The position numbers were made by a program, and so were the translations under genes. From Actinomycetes bacterium (GTDB lineage: Bacteria > Actinomycetota > Actinomycetes > Mycobacteriales > Micromonosporaceae), in assembly GCA_023437285.1 (NCBI GenBank), contig JAEZGP010000287.1, forward strand, positions 1 to 21,046: DNA of 21,046 nucleotides. Reading direction: 5' to 3'. The first letter of the stretch is position 1, and the number at the start of each line of letters is the position of its first letter. A model generated the notes under the pieces. The model did not search any database. It had not been told where the DNA came from and saw only the letters and a program-made list of their open reading frames with translations. This document shows, piece after piece, positions 6,561-13,771 of the stretch.

Positions 6561-7721
6561 ATGGACTTTTCTCTCACGGCTGAGCAGGAAGCCTTCCGCG
6601 AAAGCATGCGTGACTGGGTCAACGACAAGTTGCCCAAGTCGGTCGCTCGCGACTGGGAGGCCAAGGAGTTCGAGTACCCGGTCGAGCTGTGGGACCTGAT
6701 GTCCAAGCAGGGGCTGCACGCGATCGGCCTGCCGGAGGAGTACGGCGGAGCCGGCGGCGACGTGACGACACAGATGATCGTGGCGCGCGAGCTGGCGCGC
6801 AGCCTCGCCGGCCTCACCTGGATCTGGGGTATCTCGTCATTCTGCGCCAAGTCGGTCGCGCTCTACGCCCGCGAGGACGTGAAGGCCGAACTCGTGCCCA
6901 AGCTCGCCGAGGGCGAGATCCGGATGGCGATCGCCGTCACCGAGCCGTCGGGCGGCACCGACCTGCTCGGCGCGATGCGCACCACGGCGACGCGGACCGA
7001 CGGTGGCTGGCGGATCAATGGCCAGAAGATCTGGTCGACCGCCTCCCACGTGTCCGACTACCTGCTGCTGCTGGCCCGCACGTCGGCCAAGACGGATAAG
7101 GCGGCCAAGGGCGTCACCATCTTCCTGGTGCCCAACCCGTCGCAGGGCTTGGAGATCCGGCAGATTCCCAAGGTCGGCATGAAGTCCGTCGGCTCGTGCG
7201 AGGTGTTCCTCGACGACGTGTTCGTCGAGGACCGGTTCGTCGTCGGTGAGGTCGACAAGGGCTGGTACCAGATGCTGGCCACGCTCAACAACGAGCGGAT
7301 CATGGTCGGTGCGCTGTGTACCGGGATCATCGACGGCGTCCTCGAGGACGCCCTGCAGTACCTCGGCGAGCGCGAGGCGTTCGGTCGCCCGATCGGCGGG
7401 TTCCAGGCGTTGCAGCACTTCATCGCGGACATCGCGATGTGGCAGAAGCAGGCCGAACTTATCACCAACTACGCGGCCTGGCTGCAGTCGACCGGACGGC
7501 CCTGCGGCACCGAGTCGACCATGGCGAAAGTCATCGCCTCCGAGTACGCGGGCAAGGCGGCCGACCTGGGCATCCAGATCCTGGGCGGCATGGGCTACGC
7601 GCTGGAAACGAACATGCAGCGCTACTGGCGCGACGCGCGGCTCTACCGCATCGGGCCGGTCACCAGCGAGATGGCGCGCAACGTCATCGCCGAATCGTAC
7701 GGGCTCCCGCGATCGTTCTGA
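6561..7721 (+). CDS. Acyl-CoA dehydrogenase
   Basis: A 386-residue FAD-dependent acyl-CoA dehydrogenase. Landmarks are the N-terminal helical domain (MDFSLTAEQEAFRESMRDW), the flavin/substrate signature MAIAVTEPSGGTD (122-133), GQKIWSTASHVSDY, helix GEREAFGRPIGGFQALQHFIADIAM, and the C-terminal QILGGMGYALETNMQRYWRDARLYRI. The usual MCAD-type catalytic Glu in an EGT motif is absent (RIGPVTSEM). Instead, E245 in LNNERIMVGAL aligns by eye with the isovaleryl-CoA/long-chain dehydrogenase base position. That arrangement is known in dehydrogenases acting on branched or long acyl chains. It follows the thiolase by 35 bases, with only a weak ACGGAG site. It probably makes the enoyl-CoA for the MaoC pair. 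Confidence 0.94.
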   Translation: MDFSLTAEQEAFRESMRDWVNDKLPKSVARDWEAKEFEYPVELWDLMSKQGLHAIGLPEEYGGAGGDVTTQMIVARELARSLAGLTWIWGISSFCAKSVALYAREDVKAELVPKLAEGEIRMAIAVTEPSGGTDLLGAMRTTATRTDGGWRINGQKIWSTASHVSDYLLLLARTSAKTDKAAKGVTIFLVPNPSQGLEIRQIPKVGMKSVGSCEVFLDDVFVEDRFVVGEVDKGWYQMLATLNNERIMVGALCTGIIDGVLEDALQYLGEREAFGRPIGGFQALQHFIADIAMWQKQAELITNYAAWLQSTGRPCGTESTMAKVIASEYAGKAADLGIQILGGMGYALETNMQRYWRDARLYRIGPVTSEMARNVIAESYGLPRSF

Positions 7722-7730
7722 GGGGCTGAC

Positions 7731-8501
7731 GTGAAGGTCCAGGGATCGTGTGTGGTCGTCACCGGCGGCGCGTCCGGCATCGGCGAGGGTGTCGCCCGCA
7801 TGGTCGTCGAGGGCGGGGGAGCGGTGGCTGTCCTCGACCTGCCGACGTCCGACGGTGAACGGCTGGCCAGCGAACTCGGTGACCGCGCCGTGTTCGTCCC
7901 GCTCGACGTCACCGACGCCGACGACGTGGAGCGGGCGATCGACCGCGCGGCCGCCGACCTCGGTCGGATAGACGTCGTGGTCTGCTCCGCGGGGGTGTCA
8001 CCGACCGCGCGGGTGGTCTCCCGCAAGGGCGAGCCGTTCCCGCTCGACCGCTACCGGCTCGCGCTGGACGTGAACCTGGTCGGCACCTTCGACGTGCTGC
8101 GCCGAGCGGCCACGCGCATGACGCGCAACGATCCGTCCCCGGAGGGGGAGCGGGGCCTCATCGTGATGATGGGGTCGATCGCGGCCTACGAGGGTCAGGT
8201 CGGCCAGGCCGCGTACGCGGCCTCCAAGGGCGGCATCGTCGCCATGACCCTCCCGCTGGCCCGTGACCTGGCGGACCACGGGATCCGGGTGATGACGATC
8301 TGTCCGGGCACGATCGACACGCCGATGGTGCAGGCCGCACCCGAACCCGTACGGGAGTACCTGCGCGCCGCCAACGTCTTTCCGCACCGGCTGGGGCGCC
8401 CCGAGGACATCTCGGCCGTCGTCCGGCTGTGCATGGAGAACACGTACCTGAACGGCGAGGTGATCCGTGTGGACGCGGGCGTCCGCATGGCCCCCCGCTG
8501 A
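7731..8501 (+). CDS. 3-hydroxyacyl-CoA dehydrogenase type 2 (HSD10-like SDR)
   Basis: A 256-residue classical SDR with TGGASGIG at the cofactor loop, catalytic S149 (MMGSIAAYEG), Y162 and K166 (YAASK). The surrounding blocks GQVGQAAY, ASKGGIV and ARDLADHGIRVMTI closely resemble mitochondrial 3-hydroxyacyl-CoA dehydrogenase type 2 (HSD17B10), which uses NAD to oxidise 3-hydroxyacyl-CoAs, including branched and steroid substrates. This is recognition from memory of the family, not a search. The GTG start at 7731 is ten bases after the ACAD stop with AGGGG upstream. It completes the beta-oxidation set (ACAD, MaoC hydratase, this dehydrogenase, thiolase) within the operon. Confidence 0.92.
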   Translation: MKVQGSCVVVTGGASGIGEGVARMVVEGGGAVAVLDLPTSDGERLASELGDRAVFVPLDVTDADDVERAIDRAAADLGRIDVVVCSAGVSPTARVVSRKGEPFPLDRYRLALDVNLVGTFDVLRRAATRMTRNDPSPEGERGLIVMMGSIAAYEGQVGQAAYAASKGGIVAMTLPLARDLADHGIRVMTICPGTIDTPMVQAAPEPVREYLRAANVFPHRLGRPEDISAVVRLCMENTYLNGEVIRVDAGVRMAPR

Positions 8502-8521
8502 ACTGAGACCCATGAGGTGAC

Positions 8522-8899
8522 ATGAGCACGAACTCCCCACCCGATCCACGGCCCACTGTGGTCGATGAGGGCGGTACCGCCCGCGTGGTCGGACAGCGGT
8601 GCACCGAATGCGCCTACCCGCTGGCGTATGAGGCGCTGCGCTGCCCGGTGTGCCGTGGCGAGCTGGCGCCCGCGCAGTTCGGTCCGACCGGCACCGTCGC
8701 CGCGTCGACCGTGCTGAGGGTGCGGGTCCCCGGCCGTACGCCGCCCTACGCGATCGCCTACCTCGACCTGGACGGGGGACCCCGCGTGCTGGTCCACACG
8801 CCGGGTGACCGCGCTCTGCGTCCCGGCACATCGGCCCGCGTCGTCGGTGCCACCCCCCTCGGCGACATCGCCGCGCAGAGCGACGAGGAGTCCGCGTGA
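8522..8899 (+). CDS. DUF35-type Zn-ribbon/OB-fold protein (thiolase partner)
   Basis: A 125-residue protein with a rubredoxin-like zinc ribbon, C27-x2-C30 and C41-x2-C44, followed by an OB-fold (FGPTGTVAASTVLRV through DGGPRVLVHTPGD to GTSARVVGATPL). Such proteins stand next to SCP-x-like thiolases, and in cholesterol side-chain degradation the DUF35 part of ChsH2 forms a complex with the aldolase Ltp2. The same pairing is seen here: its TGA overlaps the GTG of the next gene (GTGA at 8896-8899). It has a good GAGGTGA ribosome site before ATG 8522. Unlike ChsH2 it carries no fused MaoC domain. Likely role: structural or acyl-guiding partner of the following thiolase-like enzyme. Confidence 0.88.
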   Translation: MSTNSPPDPRPTVVDEGGTARVVGQRCTECAYPLAYEALRCPVCRGELAPAQFGPTGTVAASTVLRVRVPGRTPPYAIAYLDLDGGPRVLVHTPGDRALRPGTSARVVGATPLGDIAAQSDEESA

Positions 8900-10017
8900 A
8901 CGTTTATGTCCAAGGCGTCGGGACCTCGTTGTTCGGCCGGCAGCCGGATGTCGCGGGATCCGTGCTCGCGCAGCGAGCCGTTCAGGAGGCCATCGCCGAC
9001 GCGGGGAGCGGGCCGATCGACGCGGTTTTCGTCGGTACGGTCTTCGGCGCGCCGGGAACGGCCCAGCGGGCTCTGCAGCCACTGGGGCTGATGGGCGTAC
9101 CGATCCTCACGATCGAGAACGCGTGCGCCTCGGGGACGAGCGCCTTCCACGAGGCTGTCACGTCGGTCGAGCAGGGCCGCTACCGCCGCGTACTCGCGCT
9201 CGGAATCGAGACGATGACCAGCGAATTCGCCGGCCCGATCACCCCGATCGCGAGCGACGTGGACGGCCGCTCGGGTCTGGCGATGCCAGGCGTGTACGCC
9301 ATGGTGGCCAGCCGGTACGAGGCGCTGCACGGACTCGACCACGAGGCACTGGCGAAGATCTCGGTCAAGAACCACTACCACGGCACCCTCAACCCCCGTG
9401 CCCAGCACGGCGAGGAGGTCACGGTCGAGCAGGTGCTGTCCTCACGGATGATCGCCGACCCGCTGACGCTGCTGCAGTGCTGCGACATCTCCGACGCGGC
9501 CGCCGCCGCCGTGATCGGTGGCGAGCGGCGATCGTCGCGCGACGTGCGGGTACGCGGCAGCGCGCTGCGCTCCGGCGGGCTGTGGGACCACCGATCGGTG
9601 CACCCCTGGGGCTATGAGCTGGTGCGCGACACCGCTCACCAGGCCTACGCCATCGCCGGGATCGATGTCGCGGACGTCGACCTGTTCGAGGTACATGACG
9701 CGTTCACCATTGGCGAGCTCACGACGACCGAGGCCCTCGGGCTGGCCGAGCCCGGCAAGGGCAACCAGCTCGTACACGAAGGTCACACCGCGCTCGGCGG
9801 TCGTCAGCCGGTCAACCCGTCGGGTGGCCTGTTGAGTCGGGGCCACCCCTTGGGAGCGACCGGCCTCGCCCAGGTGGCCGAGGCGGTCTGGCAGTTGCGC
9901 GGCGACGCCGGCGGCCGGCAGGTGGACGGCGCGCGCCTGGCCGTCGTCGAGACGATGGGTGGCGGAACAGCCGGCATCGACGGGAACGGCTGCGTCGTGG
10001 TGGTGCTCGGTGACTGA
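8896..10017 (+). CDS. SCP-x-type thiolase / thiolase-like aldolase
   Basis: A 373-residue thiolase-superfamily enzyme of the sterol-carrier-protein-x branch. It has a nucleophile-type C77 (NACASGTSAF), H267 in the SCP-x signature HDAF (in place of NEAF), the following GELTTTEALGLAEPGKG, and H317 in SGGLLSRGHPLGATGLAQ. The C-terminus (ETMGGGTAG) lacks the second cysteine of classical thiolases, as is usual in this branch. It is coupled by overlap to the DUF35 gene. Characterised relatives are SCP-x thiolases and the retro-aldolase Ltp2 of steroid degradation. Retention of C77 argues for thiolysis, while the DUF35 pairing argues for aldol cleavage; the sequence does not settle it. Confidence 0.88.
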   Translation: MNVYVQGVGTSLFGRQPDVAGSVLAQRAVQEAIADAGSGPIDAVFVGTVFGAPGTAQRALQPLGLMGVPILTIENACASGTSAFHEAVTSVEQGRYRRVLALGIETMTSEFAGPITPIASDVDGRSGLAMPGVYAMVASRYEALHGLDHEALAKISVKNHYHGTLNPRAQHGEEVTVEQVLSSRMIADPLTLLQCCDISDAAAAAVIGGERRSSRDVRVRGSALRSGGLWDHRSVHPWGYELVRDTAHQAYAIAGIDVADVDLFEVHDAFTIGELTTTEALGLAEPGKGNQLVHEGHTALGGRQPVNPSGGLLSRGHPLGATGLAQVAEAVWQLRGDAGGRQVDGARLAVVETMGGGTAGIDGNGCVVVVLGD

Positions 10018-10786
10018 ACAGGTGACGACCGCGGCGCCGGTGCTTGCCGGCAGGATCGCCATCGTGACCGGGGCCAGCGGCGGCATCGGCCGCGAGATCG
10101 CCCTGGCGGTGGCCGCGGCCGGCGCCAGCGTCGGCCTCGTGGCCCGCCGGGTCGACGCGCTCGAGGAAACCGCCCAGCTCGTCAGGGACATCGGTGGCAC
10201 GTGCGCGGTGGCGGCCGCGGATGTCACCAACGAGGACGATGTCCGATCGGCGGTCGCGGCCCTGTCGGAGCGGCTCGGCACCATCGACGTGCTGATCAAC
10301 AACGCGGGCGGGGCGCGGTTCATGGCGCCGATCCTGCAGACGAAGCTCAACGGATGGAACTCGGTCCAGGCGCTCAATGTGACGGCGCCCTTGCTGCTCG
10401 CTCAGGCCACCGTGCCTGCCATGATCGAAGCCGGCGGCGGCGCCATCGTCAACATCGGCTCGGTCGTCGGGCTGCAGACCCAAGCGTCGTTGGCCCACTA
10501 CGGTGCCGCCAAGAGCGCGTTGATCAATCTGACCCGCACGATGGCCCGTGAGTGGGGCCCGCACGGCGTACGCGTCAACTGCGTGATCCCGGGGCTCGTG
10601 CGCACCGGGGCCTGGAGCCATTACGAGTCCGACCCGGCCATGGGCCGGCTGGCCGGTAGCGACATCCCGCTCGGACGCTGGGCCGAGCCGCGCGAGATCG
10701 CCGAACCGGTGGTCTTCCTCGCCTCGCCGGGCGCCTCCTACGTGACCGGTGCGTCCCTGCTCGTCGACGGGGGAACGCTGGCGTGA
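10010..10786 (+). CDS. SDR-family oxidoreductase (FabG-like)
   Basis: A 258-residue classical SDR with TGASGGIG cofactor loop, NNAGG, catalytic S151 (VNIGSVVG), Y164 and K168 (YGAAK), the VNCVIPG segment, and a C-terminal VTGASLLVDGGT ending. It is a probable NAD(P)-dependent alcohol/ketone oxidoreductase. The start is uncertain: GTG 10010 overlaps the thiolase stop by eight bases and a second in-frame GTG lies at 10022; neither has a strong ribosome site. Its TGA overlaps the GTG of the next gene. With a separate HSD10-like enzyme already present, this one may oxidise a different hydroxyl, for example one introduced by the P450 (inference). Confidence 0.9.
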   Translation: MTEQVTTAAPVLAGRIAIVTGASGGIGREIALAVAAAGASVGLVARRVDALEETAQLVRDIGGTCAVAAADVTNEDDVRSAVAALSERLGTIDVLINNAGGARFMAPILQTKLNGWNSVQALNVTAPLLLAQATVPAMIEAGGGAIVNIGSVVGLQTQASLAHYGAAKSALINLTRTMAREWGPHGVRVNCVIPGLVRTGAWSHYESDPAMGRLAGSDIPLGRWAEPREIAEPVVFLASPGASYVTGASLLVDGGTLA

Positions 10787-11715
10787 AGGTGACCGCCGTG
10801 GGGCTGCACGGCTACGGTGGCCCGGACGTGCTGCGCCTCGTCGAGATCGACGTGCCCGAGCCGGCGGAAGGTCAGGTGCGCATCAGGGTGTGCGCCACGC
10901 CGGTCACGCCGGCGGACGTGTGGCTACGACAGGGCGGCATCGATGCCCTGATGGCCGGCGCGAGCCGGCCCTTCGTGCCGGGGCTCGAGCTTTCCGGCGT
11001 CGTCGAGAGCGCGGGGCCGGGTGCCCGGTTCGCCCCGGGCGACGAGGTGGTTGCCGTCACGACGTTCGTCGGTACCGGACGGGGCTGTCAGTCCGAACTC
11101 GTCGTCATCGACGACGCCGACGTCGCGGCCCGCCCAAACACCGTGACCCACGCCGAGGCGTCGACCGTCCCGATGAGCGGGCTGACGGCGGAGTTGTGCC
11201 TCGACACGCTGGAGGTCGGCGCCGGCGCCCGGATCGCGGTGACCGGTCCCGACGGGACCGTCGGCAGGTTCGTGCGGCAGCTGGGCGCCGACCGGGGGCA
11301 GGAGATGATCCCGGTACCGCGACCCGGCCCCGAGGATCGGTGGTCCCCGGCCGACAAGGTGCGGCAACTGGTGCCCGAGGGGGTGGACGGGTTGGTCGAC
11401 TGCGCCGGCATCGGTGCCGACGTGGTGTCGTGCGTACGCCCTGGTGGACGTCTGGTGGTGCTGCGTCCGGCGTCGGATGCGACCAGGGCCGCGGCCGCCG
11501 AAGCGGGGGTCGGGATCGAGCTGGTCAGCGTCCGACGTCGTCAGGGCGACCCGGCGCGCTTGGCGCGACTGATGGCGATGGTCGACCGGCGGGTGTTGCG
11601 GCCGCGGGTTGCTGAGGTGTCGCCGGTGAGCGACGTTGTCGCGTTGCACCGGCGGTTCGAACGGGGCGGACTGGATGGCCGGTTGGTGATGGAGTGGGGC
11701 GCGCAGCGGCCATGA
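10783..11715 (+). CDS. MDR-family quinone oxidoreductase-like protein
   Basis: A 310-residue medium-chain dehydrogenase/reductase without zinc-binding cysteines, of the quinone oxidoreductase (QOR/zeta-crystallin) type. The N-terminal GroES-like part is clear (GYGGPDVLRLVEIDVPEP, then VCATPVTPADVWLRQGG and FVPGLELSGVVESAGPGARFAPGDEVV). The nucleotide-binding segment is unusual: the AGxGGVG loop reads TGPDGTVGRF. The half after it is shortened (QOR proteins are commonly ~320-330 residues). NADPH-dependent reduction of a quinone or an activated double bond is the family function. Start GTG 10783 overlaps the SDR stop, and its own stop overlaps the next ATG, placing it firmly within the operon. 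Confidence 0.87.
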   Translation: MKVTAVGLHGYGGPDVLRLVEIDVPEPAEGQVRIRVCATPVTPADVWLRQGGIDALMAGASRPFVPGLELSGVVESAGPGARFAPGDEVVAVTTFVGTGRGCQSELVVIDDADVAARPNTVTHAEASTVPMSGLTAELCLDTLEVGAGARIAVTGPDGTVGRFVRQLGADRGQEMIPVPRPGPEDRWSPADKVRQLVPEGVDGLVDCAGIGADVVSCVRPGGRLVVLRPASDATRAAAAEAGVGIELVSVRRRQGDPARLARLMAMVDRRVLRPRVAEVSPVSDVVALHRRFERGGLDGRLVMEWGAQRP

Positions 11716-12467
11716 AGTCAGTGCGGATCGAGGAGATCAGTCCTCAATGGACCGGCCTGCATGCCATCTTCGGCGGCTATGTCGTGGCGCGGCTGCTCGA
11801 CGCGATGGCGTGCGTCGACGGCTTCGTGGTGTTGTCGGCGACCGTCGAGTTCGTCGGCAGCGTGCGGCCGGGTGAGGTCACCGTCGACGTCGACGTCGTG
11901 CACCTGGGCAGTCGCACGGCCACCGTCACCGGGTCGCTCTCGCAGGGACACGTGCGGGCGGTCGGGGTGGCCAAGCTCGGCCGGCGGCGCGGTGACCTGC
12001 GCACGCCGCCCCTCGACCTGAGCCAGTTCGACCCGCCCGAGCAGCTGAAGGCCGAGTTGCCGCCGTGGGGCGCGGTGGCGTTCGACGAGCGGGTCGAGGT
12101 GCGGCATCTCCCGCCGCCCAACGGCGATCCGCGCACCGGCGCCCGGGCCTGGGTGCGGGTGCGCTCGGACGCCGACGAGGCTGTGGTGCTGCGCCTTGAC
12201 TCGCTGGCCCCGATGTTCCTCGACGTGCTCCCCCCGGGCACCTGGTATGTCGAGGACCTGGAAGGTTTCGCGCCCACCATCGAAATGTCGGTCCACCTCG
12301 GCCCACGGCCGGCCGCGTACGACCGGTGGCACCTGGTCGAGCAGCGCGCCGTGGTCATGGCCGATGACTACTGGATCGAGGACTCGACCATGTACGACGA
12401 CGTGGGACGGGTCGTCGCCGTCGTGCGGCAGACCCGGATAGCGTCGGACCGCGTGCTGGAGGCCTGA
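11712..12467 (+). CDS. Acyl-CoA thioesterase-like double hot-dog protein
   Basis: A 251-residue protein of the thioesterase-like superfamily (TesB/4HBT-like). The N-terminal hot-dog has the typical HAIFGGYVVARLLDAMACVDGFVVLSATVEFVGSVRPGEVTVDVDVV layout, where a FGG turn precedes the long central helix. A second hot-dog-like half spans about 120-245 (WVRVRSDADEAVVLRLDSLAPMF...WYWIED-like strands). It would hydrolyse an acyl-CoA, releasing acid and CoA, possibly to relieve CoA trapping by dead-end intermediates; that role is inference. ATG 11712 overlaps the previous stop (ATGA); a GTG at 11694 would add six residues. Confidence 0.75.
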   Translation: MKSVRIEEISPQWTGLHAIFGGYVVARLLDAMACVDGFVVLSATVEFVGSVRPGEVTVDVDVVHLGSRTATVTGSLSQGHVRAVGVAKLGRRRGDLRTPPLDLSQFDPPEQLKAELPPWGAVAFDERVEVRHLPPPNGDPRTGARAWVRVRSDADEAVVLRLDSLAPMFLDVLPPGTWYVEDLEGFAPTIEMSVHLGPRPAAYDRWHLVEQRAVVMADDYWIEDSTMYDDVGRVVAVVRQTRIASDRVLEA

Positions 12468-13060
12468 TGCAGCACCGTCTGTTCGTCGTCCGGCTGAGGG
12501 ACGATGTCGCACTGCCGGAGGCGACGGACCACTGGCGGCGGGCCCACGGCGCCCTCTTCGCGCGTACCCCCGGCCTGCGCGGTTATCTGCAGAACCGGCC
12601 CGTGGACCCCACCGGCTGGGTCTGCTCCGAGACCCTGTTCGATGACCGGCGCGCCGAGACCGAAGCGTTCCGGTCGACGTACTACACCGACGTCGTGGCG
12701 CCCGACGAGGCCCGCTTCCTGGACCGGGAGAGCGTACGCACGGCGGTGGTGGTCGACCAGCGCGTCGAGCACGGTCGGATCGCGCGATTCCGCGCTGTGC
12801 TTCCCGGAACCGAGCCAGGGGAGGTCGCCGGTGCGGGGGCCGGCGTCCAGGTCTACCGGCTCAACAGGCCGCTCGTGCCGGGCACGCCGGCGGTCGTGAC
12901 GTTCGTCTGGGATGACGACCCCGAGGTCGTTTCGGCGGTGACGCGTCGACGGGGTGGGAACGGGTTCGCCAGCGAGCCGCGCGTCGCCGCGCTCGCCGGT
13001 GGCGGGTGGCCGTGGGCGGACGGACTTGAGCGGCTTTGCGGAGATAAATCCATTTGCTGA
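12467..13060 (+). CDS. EthD-like dimeric alpha/beta-barrel protein
   Basis: A 197-residue protein. The first ~95 residues look like an EthD-type ferredoxin-fold barrel: an initial strand HRLFVVRLRDDV, helix ATDHWRRAHGALFARTPGLRGYLQNRPVD, and helix RAETEAFRSTYYTDVVAPDEARFLD. The remaining ~100 residues (ARFRAVLPG..VQVYRLNRP..AVVTFVWDDDPEVV) may be a second, degenerate barrel unit; I do not recognise it securely. EthD proteins accompany P450 systems and small-molecule degradation pathways, with unclear biochemical roles. Its ATG shares one base with the stop of the thioesterase (TGATG), and it is the last gene of the operon. Catalytic residues cannot be assigned. Confidence 0.65.
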   Translation: MQHRLFVVRLRDDVALPEATDHWRRAHGALFARTPGLRGYLQNRPVDPTGWVCSETLFDDRRAETEAFRSTYYTDVVAPDEARFLDRESVRTAVVVDQRVEHGRIARFRAVLPGTEPGEVAGAGAGVQVYRLNRPLVPGTPAVVTFVWDDDPEVVSAVTRRRGGNGFASEPRVAALAGGGWPWADGLERLCGDKSIC

Positions 13061-13117
13061 ATTGCGCGGTGTATCCAGAATTGGACGTCGACGCGCCGAT
13101 GGCCGGAGCTTCTTTCC

Positions 13118-13131
13118 AACAAACGGTTGAA
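13118..13131. promoter_or_regulatory. 14-bp inverted-repeat operator, copy 4 (weaker)
   Basis: AACAA-ACGG-TTGAA: a conserved CAA-NCGN-TTG core with imperfect outer bases. It lies directly against the extended -10 of the SnoaL gene, within the region where a -35/-10 spacer would be. It matches the copies at 4355, 4418 and 14544. Confidence 0.55.
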
Positions 13132-13140
13132 TGGTATTAT
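13132..13140 (+). promoter_or_regulatory. Extended -10 element of the SnoaL-like gene
   Basis: TGG followed by TATTAT (13135-13140) is an extended -10. No good -35 is visible at 16-18 bases upstream (CTTTCC). Initiation would be at or next to A13147, the first base of the ATG, so the transcript is predicted to be leaderless. No ribosome-binding site is present upstream of that ATG, which fits. Confidence 0.55.
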
Positions 13141-13146
13141 CGACGC

Positions 13147-13695
13147 ATGACAGGGACCGCCGGTGGCGCGGAGACTGACCTCGTCCGACGCCTGGCCGCC
13201 AAGGACGAGATTCGGGACCTGGCGATGCGTTACGCGCTGGCCATGGATACCCGCGATGAGCGGCTCATGCTGTCGCTGTGGTCTGATTCGTCGCCGGGTC
13301 TGAGCTTCCCTGATCTGGACCTCCATGTCATCCGTGACGCTGTGATCCCGTCCTGGGCCAGTCGTGGTCCGTCGGTGATGGTCGTGTCCAACCACATCGT
13401 CGACCTGCATGACCTTCAGTCCGCCGAGGGCACGGTCTACTGTCTGGTGCGGATCGAACTCGGCGGCCGTCTGGTCGAGCAGCAGGTCGCATACCTCGAC
13501 CGGTACGTGCGCGGCGAACACGGCTGGCAGTTCCTGTCGCGCCGGCACCTGCTGGCTTTCGGCATCGCGTGGTCGGAGAACCCGTTTGCCGCCGAGCCGG
13601 CCAACTGGCCCCGCCGGCAAACCGGCCGGGGTGAACTGTGGGATCTGTTGGCGCAGCGCCACCCGTTGGTCATGTCGACAGCCAACCGCGCATAG
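13147..13695 (+). CDS. SnoaL-like (NTF2-fold) protein
   Basis: A 182-residue protein of the nuclear-transport-factor-2/SnoaL-like fold. It has the typical opening helix pair LVRRLAAKDEIRDLAMRYALAMDTRDERLMLSLWSDS, followed by the beta-sheet segments VSNHIVDLHD, TVYCLVRIELGG and VEQQVAYLDRYVRGEHGWQFLSRRHL. This fold includes scytalone-dehydratase-like lyases, ketosteroid isomerase relatives and hydroxylating-dioxygenase small subunits, so the reaction cannot be assigned. The frame is open upstream to 13054, but 13147 is preferred because the operator and extended -10 lie in that upstream stretch. Its own promoter and operator separate it from the operon before it. The TetR gene follows after 76 bases and may be read through from it. 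Confidence 0.8.
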   Translation: MTGTAGGAETDLVRRLAAKDEIRDLAMRYALAMDTRDERLMLSLWSDSSPGLSFPDLDLHVIRDAVIPSWASRGPSVMVVSNHIVDLHDLQSAEGTVYCLVRIELGGRLVEQQVAYLDRYVRGEHGWQFLSRRHLLAFGIAWSENPFAAEPANWPRRQTGRGELWDLLAQRHPLVMSTANRA

Positions 13696-13771
13696 ACTGC
13701 TGTTCCTCACGTTGGACGTGACGACTGTCGCCGATAGCCCGGCGAGCCGTCATCACAGGGAGAGATTGCTG

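Noticed and set aside
13054..13146. Upstream extension of the SnoaL-like protein to ATG 13054
   Set aside because: The stretch contains the operator copy and extended -10; the protein family starts naturally near 13147.
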